Both the position numbers and the translations under genes were made by a program. This document shows positions 1 to 8,504 of a stretch of DNA of 49,550 nucleotides, piece by piece (the first letter of the stretch is position 1; each line of letters begins with the position of its first letter). The notes below the pieces were generated by a model. It made no database searches and was not told the DNA's origin. It saw nothing but the letters and a program-made list of their open reading frames with translations. The stretch is from Eubacterium sp. (GTDB taxonomy: Bacteria; Bacillota_A; Clostridia; Lachnospirales; Lachnospiraceae), in contig JAFVEX010000140.1 of assembly GCA_017475785.1 (NCBI GenBank), positions 1-49,550 of the forward strand, read 5' to 3'.

Positions 1-139
1 CGAATAGGCCGCACACCTACATCATCTTAGTGCGAAGTTCGATGGCATTTCCCGCGGAGTGTACAGAGAATATCATTGTCGGAGTGCGTATATAAAGAAC
101 AACACGATCCCGACAAACTTCAATTTGAAGGTGAGATAA

Positions 140-3100
140 ATGAATGAAATTATGAATGTTAGCTACAACAGGGAACATGACGCCTGCGGAATCGGCGCGG
201 TTGTGAACATCGACGGCAGGCGTGATCACCAGGTTCTGGATGACGCGCTGACGATTGTTGAAAAGCTGGATCATCGCGCCGGAAAGGATGCCAGCGGAAA
301 GGTCGGCGACGGCGTCGGTATTCTGACACAGATCTCCCACACGTTCTTTAAAAAGGCGGCAGAAACCGCCGGGTTTGAGGTCGGAGAGGCAGGAGATTAC
401 GGCATTGCGATGTTTTTCCTGCCGCAGGACCGCCTGCGCAGAACATTTGCGACGCGCATGTTTGAGGTGATTGCCGAGAAGAACGGTCTGAAAATACTGG
501 GCTGGAGAGAAGTGCCGGTGCATCCGGAGATACTGGGTGAGCGGGCGCGCGCCTGCATGCCGTATATCAGCCAGTGCTTCGTCGGGCGTCCCGATGACGC
601 CGGGCGGGGACTTGATTTTGACAGGCGGCTGTATGTTCTGCGCCGTGAGTTTGAACAGAGCGCAGAGGGAGAGCCTGACACGCCGGATCATGATGCGGAA
701 AAAAGAGCTGCGGCCGGGATGGCGCTTTCACATAAGAGTCGTGGTATTCCGTCTGCGGAGGAGGCTCCGTCCGGGAAGCAGGGATCTGACAGGATCGAGA
801 GCACATACAGGAACACCTACATCTGCTCACTCTCTTCCAGAACCATTGTCTACAAAGGCATGTTTCTGGTAAAGCAGCTGCGGGCTTTTTATGAGGATTT
901 GCAGAGCAGTGATTATGAAACTGCAATCGCTCTGGTGCACTCGCGTTTTTCGACGAATACGACGCCAAGCTGGGAGCGCGCGCATCCGTACCGGCTGATC
1001 GCCCACAATGGAGAGATCAACACGATCCGGGGCAATGCGGACCGTATGCTCGCGCGCGAGGAGACCATGTCCTCGCAGCTTCTGAGAGAGCAGGATACGC
1101 CGCTGAAAATCTTCCCGGTCATCAGCGCGACCGGATCGGATTCCGGCATGCTGGACAATACGCTGGAATTTATGTACATGAACGGTCTGGAGCTCCCGTT
1201 CTCCGTGATGACACTGATCCCGGAGCCATGGCGGCATGACCGCGACATGGATTCGCGGAAGAAGGATTTCTATCACTATTACGCGACGATGATGGAGCCC
1301 TGGGACGGTCCGGCCGCGATCATTTTTACAGACGGCGAGACACTGGGCGCGACGCTGGACCGCAACGGGCTGCGCCCGTCCCGCTACTATGTGACGGATG
1401 ACCGGCGGCTGATTCTTGCGTCAGAGGTCGGTGTGCTGGATATTCCCCCGGAGCATATTCTGGAGAAACAGCGTCTGCAGCCTGGGAGAATCCTGCTTGT
1501 GGATACGGTCAAAGGAGAGATTGTTTCAGACGCGGCCTGCAAGGAGCGGTACGCAAACAGACAGCCATACGGGGAGTGGCTGGACCGTCACCTGAAGCAT
1601 CTGTCGGAGCTGCCGATTCCGAACAGGAAAATCCCGGTGCACACACAGGAGCAGCGGGACGCGCTCTATAAGGCGTTCGGATATACCTATGAGGATATCA
1701 GAGAGATGATCCTCCCGATGGCGGAGACGGGAAAAGAGCCAATCGGGTCTATGGGGCATGATATCCCACTCGCGGCGCTCGCAGAGACTCACCAGAGCCT
1801 GTTTCACTATTTTAAGCAGCTCTTCGCGCAGGTGACCAATCCTCCCATCGACTCCCTTCGGGAGGAGATTGTGACGGACACATCTGTTTATATCGGTTCC
1901 GACGGAAATCTCCTGGAGGAGAAGAGCAGCAACTGCCAGGTGCTGGAGATCAGAAATCCGATCCTGACCGGCGTTGACCTGATCAAGATCCGCGCGCTGG
2001 ATGAGCCGGGCTTTCACTCGGCGACGGTTTCTATGCTGTATTACCGAAACACATCACTGGAGCGCGCCGTCGAGCAGCTGATGATTAGCGTCGACCGGTC
2101 TGTGGCGGGCGGCGCCAATATTATTATTCTGTCAGATCGTGGTGTGGACGAAAACCATGTTGCTGTTCCATCCCTCCTTGCAGTTTCTGCAGTGGAACAG
2201 CATCTGGTCCGCACCAAAAAGCGGACGGCCGTGTCCCTGATTCTCGAGAGCGCGGAGCCAAGAGATGTACACCAGTGCGCGTGTCTGCTGGCATTTGGCG
2301 CGCGGGCGATCAATCCGTATCTGGCACATGAGTGCATCTCGGAGATGATTGATCAGGGCACGCTGGATAAAGACTATCATATTGCGATAAACGATTATAA
2401 CCGGGCGCTGATTGACGGCGTTGTACATATTGCTTCCAAGATGGGAATCTCTACGATTCAGTCATACCAGTCCGCCAAAATATTCGAGGCGGTCGGCATT
2501 CGTAAGGATGTCATCGACCGGTATTTTACCGGTATCGAGAGCCGCGTCGGCGGCATTGGGCTCAAGGAGATCGGCGAGGGTGTCATGTACCGCCACGATC
2601 ACGCATTTGACCCGCTGGGACTCGGTCTGGATACCGCGCTGGACAGCATGGGCTTCCACCGGCTCCGGAGCGGGCCGGATAAGGAAGACCACCTGTACAA
2701 TCCGGAGACGATTATTTTGCTGCAGCAGGCAGTCCGGACAGGAGATTATGAAAAATTCCGCGCGTACACGGAGCGTGTGGACAATGAGCTGCCGCATACG
2801 CTGCGCGGGCTGATGCAGTTTGTGTCCCGGCAGGAACCGGTACCGCTTGAAGAGGTGGAACCGGCCAGTGAAATCGTGAAGCGGTTTAAGACCGGCGCGA
2901 TGAGCTATGGCTCTCTGTCGCGCGAGGCGCATGAGACACTCGCTAAAGCCATGAACAGGATCGGCGGGAAGTCCAATACCGGCGAGGGAGGAGAGGCCAG
3001 AGACCGGTTCGGCACAGACTGCAATTCCAGGATTAAGCAGGTCGCATCAGGACGGTTTGGCGTCACAAGTGAGTACCTCCTGAGTGCTGACGAGATCCAG

Positions 3101-4804
3101 ATCAAGATGGCGCAGGGGGCAAAGCCCGGTGAGGGCGGACATTTGCCAGGCAGAAAGGTGTATCCGTGGGTCGCAGCGACGCGGTGCTCGACGCCGGGTG
3201 TGTCGCTGATCTCTCCGCCGCCGCACCATGACATTTATTCGATCGAGGATCTCGCGCAGCTGATTTATGATCTGAAGAACGCAAACAGAAAAGCGCGTAT
3301 CAATGTCAAGCTGGTGTCGGAGGCGGGCGTCGGAACGATCGCCTGCGGCGTCGCAAAGGCCGGCGCGCAGGTCATCCTGATTTCCGGCTATGACGGAGGT
3401 ACCGGCGCGGCTCCGTTCTCGTCGATCCACGGCGCGGGTCTTCCGTGGGAGCTCGGCATCTCAGAAGCGCATCAGGCGCTGATCGAAAACGGGCTTCGCG
3501 GGCGCGTGTCGCTGGAGACGGACGGAAAGCTGATGAGCGGGCGCGACGTGGCCATTGCATGTCTGCTCGGCGCGGAAGAATTTGGATTTGCGACCGCGCC
3601 GCTGGTGTCGATCGGATGTATGATGATGCGTGTCTGCAGCAAGGACACCTGTCCTGTAGGCATTGCGACACAGAATGAGACGCTGCGGAAACGGTTCCGG
3701 GGGAAACCGGAATATGTCATCAATTTTATGATGTTCATCGCTGAGCAGCTGCGCGAAATCATGGCTTCGCTCGGATTTCGTACGGTAGAAGAGATGGTGG
3801 GCAGGACGGACTGTCTCAGTATGAAGGAAAAACAGTTTACTGCCCGCGCGCAGAGCATGGATCTGACAGGAATACTGAATGCGCAGTATGCACAAGCCAT
3901 GCCGAGACACTTTGATCCCTCTCTGGCCTATGATTTTCATCTGGAGCGGGGCGTAGACGAGAAGACGCTGCTGCCGTGGCTTTACCGGAATGGGGAAGCA
4001 GGGGGTGAGCCCTGTGAGATCTCTATCCGGATTTCCTCGACAGACCGCGCGGTCGGTACGATCCTTGGATCAGAAGTCAGCCGTATATACGGAGATACCC
4101 TTCCGGACAACACCTACATTGTTCACTGCGAGGGCGGATGCGGGCAGTCCTTTGCCGCGTTTCTGCCGCATGGCATTACGATGGATGTCCGCGGGGACGC
4201 GAATGACGGCTTTGGGAAAGGGCTTTGCGGCGGCAGACTGGTTCTTCGCGCGCCAGAGGGAAGCCGCTTTGAAGCGGATCAGAATATCATTGCCGGCAAC
4301 GTGGCGCTGTACGGCGCGACGTCCGGAACAGCCTATATTTCAGGAATTGCAGGAGAACGTTTCTGTGTCCGCAACTCCGGCGCGACAGCGGTGGCCGAGG
4401 GCTGCGGAGACCACGGCCTGGAGTATATGACAGGCGGCCGCGCCGTCATTCTCGGCCGCACCGGCAAGAACTTTGCGGCCGGCATGAGCGGAGGCGTCGC
4501 CTATGTACTCGATATGGAGCATGACCTGTACCGGAAAATGAACCGGGATATGGCGCCGCCGGAGGAGCTGCAGGATAAATACGATATCCAGGAACTGAAG
4601 GAAATCCTGCAGGATTACGCGGAGGCGACCGGGTCAAAGAAGGCCGCGGTGATCCTGAATGATTTTGACGCGTACAGACCGCATTTCAAGAAGATTGTTC
4701 CGGGCGAGTACCAGAAAATGATGGCCGCCATCGGAAGATTTGAGGAGCAGGGACTGTCGCATGAGAATGCGGTGTGGGAGGCATTTCACACGGTAGTGGA
4801 GTAA
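140..4804 (+). CDS. gltB: Glutamate synthase, large (alpha) subunit
   Basis: Makes glutamate from glutamine and 2-oxoglutarate with the small subunit encoded next, in the cytoplasm. The N-terminal class II glutaminase domain has the nucleophile Cys16 (HDACGIG), exposed after removal of a 15-residue propeptide, which is normal for the family. The central and FMN domains follow, with 3Fe-4S cysteines C1160, C1166 and C1171 (C-x5-C-x4-C). The C-terminal glycine-rich beta-helix domain ends the protein. At 1554 aa it is slightly long because a hydrophilic insert of about 45 residues (roughly 176-222) sits inside the glutaminase domain; this looks lineage-specific. The start follows GAAGGTGAG. Only 139 bp of upstream sequence are in the window, without a convincing promoter; a small hairpin (CTTCA/TGAAG) abuts the ribosome site. 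Identity is secure. Confidence 0.97.
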   Translation: MNEIMNVSYNREHDACGIGAVVNIDGRRDHQVLDDALTIVEKLDHRAGKDASGKVGDGVGILTQISHTFFKKAAETAGFEVGEAGDYGIAMFFLPQDRLRRTFATRMFEVIAEKNGLKILGWREVPVHPEILGERARACMPYISQCFVGRPDDAGRGLDFDRRLYVLRREFEQSAEGEPDTPDHDAEKRAAAGMALSHKSRGIPSAEEAPSGKQGSDRIESTYRNTYICSLSSRTIVYKGMFLVKQLRAFYEDLQSSDYETAIALVHSRFSTNTTPSWERAHPYRLIAHNGEINTIRGNADRMLAREETMSSQLLREQDTPLKIFPVISATGSDSGMLDNTLEFMYMNGLELPFSVMTLIPEPWRHDRDMDSRKKDFYHYYATMMEPWDGPAAIIFTDGETLGATLDRNGLRPSRYYVTDDRRLILASEVGVLDIPPEHILEKQRLQPGRILLVDTVKGEIVSDAACKERYANRQPYGEWLDRHLKHLSELPIPNRKIPVHTQEQRDALYKAFGYTYEDIREMILPMAETGKEPIGSMGHDIPLAALAETHQSLFHYFKQLFAQVTNPPIDSLREEIVTDTSVYIGSDGNLLEEKSSNCQVLEIRNPILTGVDLIKIRALDEPGFHSATVSMLYYRNTSLERAVEQLMISVDRSVAGGANIIILSDRGVDENHVAVPSLLAVSAVEQHLVRTKKRTAVSLILESAEPRDVHQCACLLAFGARAINPYLAHECISEMIDQGTLDKDYHIAINDYNRALIDGVVHIASKMGISTIQSYQSAKIFEAVGIRKDVIDRYFTGIESRVGGIGLKEIGEGVMYRHDHAFDPLGLGLDTALDSMGFHRLRSGPDKEDHLYNPETIILLQQAVRTGDYEKFRAYTERVDNELPHTLRGLMQFVSRQEPVPLEEVEPASEIVKRFKTGAMSYGSLSREAHETLAKAMNRIGGKSNTGEGGEARDRFGTDCNSRIKQVASGRFGVTSEYLLSADEIQIKMAQGAKPGEGGHLPGRKVYPWVAATRCSTPGVSLISPPPHHDIYSIEDLAQLIYDLKNANRKARINVKLVSEAGVGTIACGVAKAGAQVILISGYDGGTGAAPFSSIHGAGLPWELGISEAHQALIENGLRGRVSLETDGKLMSGRDVAIACLLGAEEFGFATAPLVSIGCMMMRVCSKDTCPVGIATQNETLRKRFRGKPEYVINFMMFIAEQLREIMASLGFRTVEEMVGRTDCLSMKEKQFTARAQSMDLTGILNAQYAQAMPRHFDPSLAYDFHLERGVDEKTLLPWLYRNGEAGGEPCEISIRISSTDRAVGTILGSEVSRIYGDTLPDNTYIVHCEGGCGQSFAAFLPHGITMDVRGDANDGFGKGLCGGRLVLRAPEGSRFEADQNIIAGNVALYGATSGTAYISGIAGERFCVRNSGATAVAEGCGDHGLEYMTGGRAVILGRTGKNFAAGMSGGVAYVLDMEHDLYRKMNRDMAPPEELQDKYDIQELKEILQDYAEATGSKKAAVILNDFDAYRPHFKKIVPGEYQKMMAAIGRFEEQGLSHENAVWEAFHTVVE

Positions 4805-4828
4805 TTGATGAGAATGGAGATATAGAAT

Positions 4829-6460
4829 ATGGGAAAGGCAACAGGTTTCCTGGAATATGAGAGGTGCGAGAACCGCTCCGCGGACGTGCAGTCACGTATT
4901 CAGAGCTTTGATGAGTTCAGGATCGGACTGGATGCGCCGGTGCGGCGGGAGCAGGGCGCCCGCTGCATGAACTGCGGCGTGCCGCTGTGTCAGTCCGCGA
5001 TGCGTCTGTCTGGCATGGTGACCGGATGTCCCCTTCACAATCTGATTCCTGAGTGGAATGATGAGCTGTACCACGGACACGATGATCAGGCGCTGATCCG
5101 GCTGCTCAAGACGAACAATTTTCCGGAGTTCACGGGGCGTGTCTGTCCCGCGCTCTGCGAGAAAGCATGTATCTGCGGCCTGAATGGTGATCCGGTTACT
5201 GTGCACGACAATGAGCTGTTCATTATCGAGACTGCTTACGCGAAGGGACGCATGACGCCGGGGAAGCAGCGCAACAAAAGCGGCAAGAAGGTGGCGGTCG
5301 TCGGCAGCGGGCCGTCTGGTCTGGCTGTGGCGGATCAGCTCTGCCACAGAGGACATGATGTCACGGTGTTTGAGCGTGACGACCAGATCGGCGGGCTGCT
5401 GATGTACGGCATCCCAAATATGAAGCTGGACAAGCAGGTGATTTTGAGAAGGCGCCGTTTGATGGAGGCGGAAGGTGTGGTCTTCCAGACGGGTGTGGAC
5501 GTCGGAAGAGACATTTCCGCAGAGGAGCTGCTTGCGCAGTTTGACGCGGTAGCGCTGTGTACGGGAGCGAAAAATCCGCGTCCGCTTCAGGCTGAAGGGA
5601 TGGATGAACAGCTCAGGGGCGTCTATTTTGCAGTGGATTTTCTGAAGTCCGTCACGAAGCAGGTGGTAAGCGATAAATATGGACCGGCATACGGGAGCCC
5701 GGGTACGGTGGCTCAATATGCCGGCGATGGATCTGTAAAAGCGTTTGCGGCAGCTTCTGACCCGGATCAGGATTCTGCAGATCAGGCTGAAAAAGCCGGG
5801 AAAAAGAATGTCCGGGTGAATGGTCAGGACGCGCCGGTTAAAAACCCGGCAGCACTCGTAAAAGGAAAACACGTTGTTGTCCTGGGCGGCGGAGATACCG
5901 GCAATGACTGCGTCGGAACAGCCATCCGGCTCGGATGTAAATCTGTGACACAGCTTGAAATGATGCCGCAGCCGCCGGTGGTTCGCCTTGAGAGCAACCC
6001 ATGGCCGGAGTGGCCTAAGACACTGAAGACCGATTACGGGCAGCAGGAGGCGATCGCTCTGTTCGGCGCAGATCCGCGAATCTATGAAACAACCGTGAAA
6101 TCAGTTACAGGCAAGTCCGGTAAGCTGAAATCGATCGAGACGGTTCAGGTCGGCTTTGAAAACGGAAAGATTGTGTTCCGGGAAGGCACAGAGAAGAAAA
6201 TGCCCTGTGATCTTCTGCTGATCGCGGCGGGGTTTATCGGATGTCAGCCGTACACCGCTGAGGCGTTTGGCGTGAAGCTGACGCAGCGCGGCACAGCACA
6301 GACACCTGAGGGCAGCTATCGGACTGCGACGGAAAAAGTATTTACCGCGGGAGATATGCACCGGGGGCAGTCTCTGGTTGTCTGGGCAATCACAGAGGGG
6401 CGCGCCTGCGCGCAGGAGATTGACCGGTACCTGATGGGGTATACGGATATGGACGCCTGA
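4829..6460 (+). CDS. gltD: Glutamate synthase, small (beta) subunit
   Basis: NADPH-dependent FAD oxidoreductase that feeds electrons to GltB. It starts 24 bp after gltB, so the two are one operon. The N-terminal 4Fe-4S ferredoxin-like domain shows C46, C49, C54, C67 and then C106, C110, C114, C116. The FAD site GSGPSG is at 159-164, and the NADPH site GGGDTGND lies near residue 350. Length is 543 aa against the usual 470-500. The excess is a polar segment at about residues 287-340, rich in Ala, Asp and Lys, between the FAD and NADPH halves. Related FAD/Fe-S modules occur in other reductases, but position directly after gltB makes the assignment firm. Confidence 0.95.
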   Translation: MGKATGFLEYERCENRSADVQSRIQSFDEFRIGLDAPVRREQGARCMNCGVPLCQSAMRLSGMVTGCPLHNLIPEWNDELYHGHDDQALIRLLKTNNFPEFTGRVCPALCEKACICGLNGDPVTVHDNELFIIETAYAKGRMTPGKQRNKSGKKVAVVGSGPSGLAVADQLCHRGHDVTVFERDDQIGGLLMYGIPNMKLDKQVILRRRRLMEAEGVVFQTGVDVGRDISAEELLAQFDAVALCTGAKNPRPLQAEGMDEQLRGVYFAVDFLKSVTKQVVSDKYGPAYGSPGTVAQYAGDGSVKAFAAASDPDQDSADQAEKAGKKNVRVNGQDAPVKNPAALVKGKHVVVLGGGDTGNDCVGTAIRLGCKSVTQLEMMPQPPVVRLESNPWPEWPKTLKTDYGQQEAIALFGADPRIYETTVKSVTGKSGKLKSIETVQVGFENGKIVFREGTEKKMPCDLLLIAAGFIGCQPYTAEAFGVKLTQRGTAQTPEGSYRTATEKVFTAGDMHRGQSLVVWAITEGRACAQEIDRYLMGYTDMDA

Positions 6461-6513
6461 GTGGTGAAATGATCCATCGCCGATACCCTCTGATTTAATA
6501 ATATTAAATTGAT

Positions 6514-6567
6514 ATATCATGAACTAAAATAAAACATATTGACATTTCAAAGAAACTATATTAAGAT
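6514..6567 (+). promoter_or_regulatory. purF promoter region
   Basis: TTGACA at 6539-6544 and TAAGAT at 6562-6567 are spaced by 17 bp, giving a predicted transcript start near 6574. Just upstream, 6514-6530 reads ATATCATGAACTAAAAT. A 15/17 match to this string forms the spacer and -10 of the car promoter (10360-10376), so it may be a second, upstream promoter or a shared regulator site. Confidence 0.6.
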
Positions 6568-6576
6568 AACACAAGA

Positions 6577-6633
6577 GCAAACAAAGACGTTTGGAGGGAT
6601 CAAAACCGATCGTCGTTGTTTGCTTTTTCTTTT
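6577..6633 (+). terminator. purF leader attenuator with ANTAR-type hexaloop
   Basis: A 13-bp stem with one A/G mismatch pairs 6577-6589 (GCAAACAAAGACG) with 6611-6623 (CGTCGTTGTTTGC). It is followed by a T-rich tract at 6624-6633, so it is an intrinsic terminator inside the purF leader. The 5' arm can instead fold locally as CAAAC-(AAAGAC)-GTTTG at 6578-6593. That hexaloop has A1 and G4, the features recognised by ANTAR antiterminators. A second small hairpin, GATC-(AAAACC)-GATC at 6598-6611, sits in the terminator loop but lacks G4. I infer that ANTAR binding would stabilise the small hairpin and block termination. The ANTAR gene is at 17793. Confidence 0.65.
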
Positions 6634-6687
6634 GCGGATTGCGAAACTTGAGAAACAATGCATTGAACCGGCAAATCGTAAACAGTA

Positions 6688-6782
6688 AGGAACTGGGCAG
6701 AAATAACTTGGTCAGTTTTGTGACAGTTCCTGAGGAACACTGATTAAATCAGCGTTTCCATAAGTGCAGGAGAACTGCCCAG
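6688..6782 (+). promoter_or_regulatory. Structured purF 5' UTR with alternative pairings
   Basis: An 8-bp perfect stem CTGGGCAG (6693-6700) / CTGCCCAG (6775-6782) closes a region ending at the purF ribosome site. Inside are hairpins GTCA/TGAC, GTTCC/GGAAC (6726-6738) and CTGA/TCAG. A rival 8-bp pairing AGGAACTG (6688-6695) / CAGTTCCT (6724-6731) excludes both the closing stem and the GTTCC hairpin. Such exclusive folds suggest a switch, but I do not recognise a known riboswitch class. Confidence 0.4.
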
Positions 6783-6791
6783 AGGAGAAAA

Positions 6792-8273
6792 ATGCTTGAA
6801 CAGTCAGATTTCCGGAAGCGTCAGTCTTTACAGGACGCGCAGGGAGAATCAGGACAACGAGGGATCCGGATACATCATGGACTCCGCGAAGAATGCGGCG
6901 TGTTTGGTGTGTATGACAGGGACGGAGGCAATGTGGCGCCCATGGTCTGTTACGGGCTTTCTGCGCTGCAGCACAGAGGGCAGGAATCCTGCGGCATCGC
7001 AGTGTCAGATACTGCTGGATCCCGAGAGAACATCCAGCAGTACAAGGATCTGGGGCTGGTCAGCGAAGTGTTTACCAGAAGGCGGCTGGGCGAGCTGCAT
7101 GGAAATCTGGCGGTCGGCCATGTGCGGTATTCCACGACGGGTGCTTCGACCAGAGAAAATGCGCAGCCGCTTGTCCTGAACTACATCAAGGGAACCTTCG
7201 CACTGTGCCACAACGGTAATCTGGTCAATGCAGCCGCCCTCAGACAAGAACTCGCGTACAGCGGGGCGATCTTCCACACGACCACGGATTCTGAGCTGAT
7301 CGCTTATCTGATCGCCCGGGAGCGCGTCAGGGCAGGCAGTATCGAAGCGGCGCTTTCATCTGCGGCCAAAAAGCTTTCCGGCGGTTATTCACTGGTGCTG
7401 AAAAGCCCGCGCAAGCTGATCGCCATGCGCGATCCTCTGGGGATCAAACCTCTGTGCTTCGGAATGGCCGGAAACTGCTGTGTCGTTGCTTCAGAGAGCT
7501 GTGCGCTGGATGTGGTCGGAGCAAAGAAGGTCAGGGATATCCTCCCTGGAGAAATCCTGATCGTCACACAGGACCAGATCTGCTCAGACAGAAGCATGGT
7601 ACAGCAGAAGCACGCGAAATGTGTATTTGAATACATTTATTTTGCGCGGCTGGACAGCTGTATTGACGGAATCAATGTGCTGGACGCGCGTATACGGGCA
7701 GGGAGGATTCTCGCGCGGGAATCACCTGCGCAGGCTGATCTTGTGACGGGCGTCCCCGATTCCGGACTGACCGCCGCCCGCGGATACGCGATGGAGGCAG
7801 GGCTGCCTTTCGAAACAGCGTTTTACAAAAACAGTTACATCGGAAGAACCTTCATCAAACCGACACAGGAGGAACGAGTACAGGGCGTGCAGCTGAAGCT
7901 TTCGGTTCTCGAACAGGTCGTCCGGGGAAAGCGGATTGTTCTGGTGGACGATTCGATCGTCAGGGGCACAACCATCGCGGGACTGATCCGGATGCTGCGA
8001 AAGGCCGGGGCAAAAGCGGTTCACGTGCGAATCAGCGCGCCGCCGTTCCTGTATCCATGCTTTTACGGGACGGACGTGCCGTCCAATGAGCAGCTGATCG
8101 CGTCATCGCATTCTGCTGAGGAGATCTGCTCGATCATTGGTGCGGATTCACTCGCCTATCTCGGCGTTTCCCAACTTCCGGAGATGGCAGGCAGAGAGGA
8201 TCTTTGCGCAGCGTGCTTTGACGGAAACTATCCGACAGATCTGCAGATCGCAGGCAGACCGGCATTGGAGTGA
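6792..8273 (+). CDS. purF: Amidophosphoribosyltransferase
   Basis: Transfers glutamine amide nitrogen to PRPP, the first committed step of purine synthesis. The class II glutaminase nucleophile is Cys35 (REECGVFG) after a 34-residue leader, longer than the roughly 11-residue propeptide of the Bacillus enzyme. The PRPP motif VLVDDSIVRGT lies near residue 380. Cysteines in KHAKCVFEY, YPCFYG and CAACFDGNYP match the 4Fe-4S type of Bacillus PurF. The start is set by AGAGGAG five bases upstream. The gene stands apart from other pur genes and among glutamine-nitrogen genes; its leader carries an attenuator and a structured UTR, so control is probably at transcription elongation and possibly at translation. 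Confidence 0.96.
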   Translation: MLEQSDFRKRQSLQDAQGESGQRGIRIHHGLREECGVFGVYDRDGGNVAPMVCYGLSALQHRGQESCGIAVSDTAGSRENIQQYKDLGLVSEVFTRRRLGELHGNLAVGHVRYSTTGASTRENAQPLVLNYIKGTFALCHNGNLVNAAALRQELAYSGAIFHTTTDSELIAYLIARERVRAGSIEAALSSAAKKLSGGYSLVLKSPRKLIAMRDPLGIKPLCFGMAGNCCVVASESCALDVVGAKKVRDILPGEILIVTQDQICSDRSMVQQKHAKCVFEYIYFARLDSCIDGINVLDARIRAGRILARESPAQADLVTGVPDSGLTAARGYAMEAGLPFETAFYKNSYIGRTFIKPTQEERVQGVQLKLSVLEQVVRGKRIVLVDDSIVRGTTIAGLIRMLRKAGAKAVHVRISAPPFLYPCFYGTDVPSNEQLIASSHSAEEICSIIGADSLAYLGVSQLPEMAGREDLCAACFDGNYPTDLQIAGRPALE

Positions 8274-8325
8274 GGGCTTCTGATCCGGAAAAAAGGCTCC
8301 AGTACACTTTAATCGCAAAGACCTT

Positions 8326-8446
8326 GTAAGGAACTGAGCAGTTACACGACAATGAAATATCACGGAGAATTCTGACAGAAAACTCCGTGCATCAACATAT
8401 GGCAAGGGCGCCGCGCCGGGACACCATTCCCCCGATGACGGCGCCC
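8326..8446 (+). promoter_or_regulatory. amt leader with hexaloop and long-range stem
   Basis: The 231-bp gap between purF and amt holds three structures. First, GTAAGGAACTGAGCAG at 8326-8341 matches 15 of 16 bases of the purF leader at 6685-6700. Second, a strong hairpin pairs CACGGAG (8361-8367) with CTCCGTG (8383-8389) with an inner TTCT/AGAA. Third, GGC-(AAGGGC)-GCC at 8401-8412 has an A1/G4 hexaloop identical to that of the car leader. It competes with the 8-bp stem GGGCGCCG (8406-8413) / CGGCGCCC (8439-8446). No T tract follows that stem, so it is not a textbook terminator. No convincing promoter was seen. Confidence 0.45.
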
Positions 8447-8504
8447 GAACCATGTAAAGATTTAAAGATTGCTGTAAACCACAGATAAAATGAGGAGGAT
8501 CATT

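Noticed and set aside
4892..5872. 326-aa minus-strand open frame
   Set aside because: Antisense to gltD, whose Fe-S, FAD and NADPH motifs are clear; no family pattern or ribosome site.
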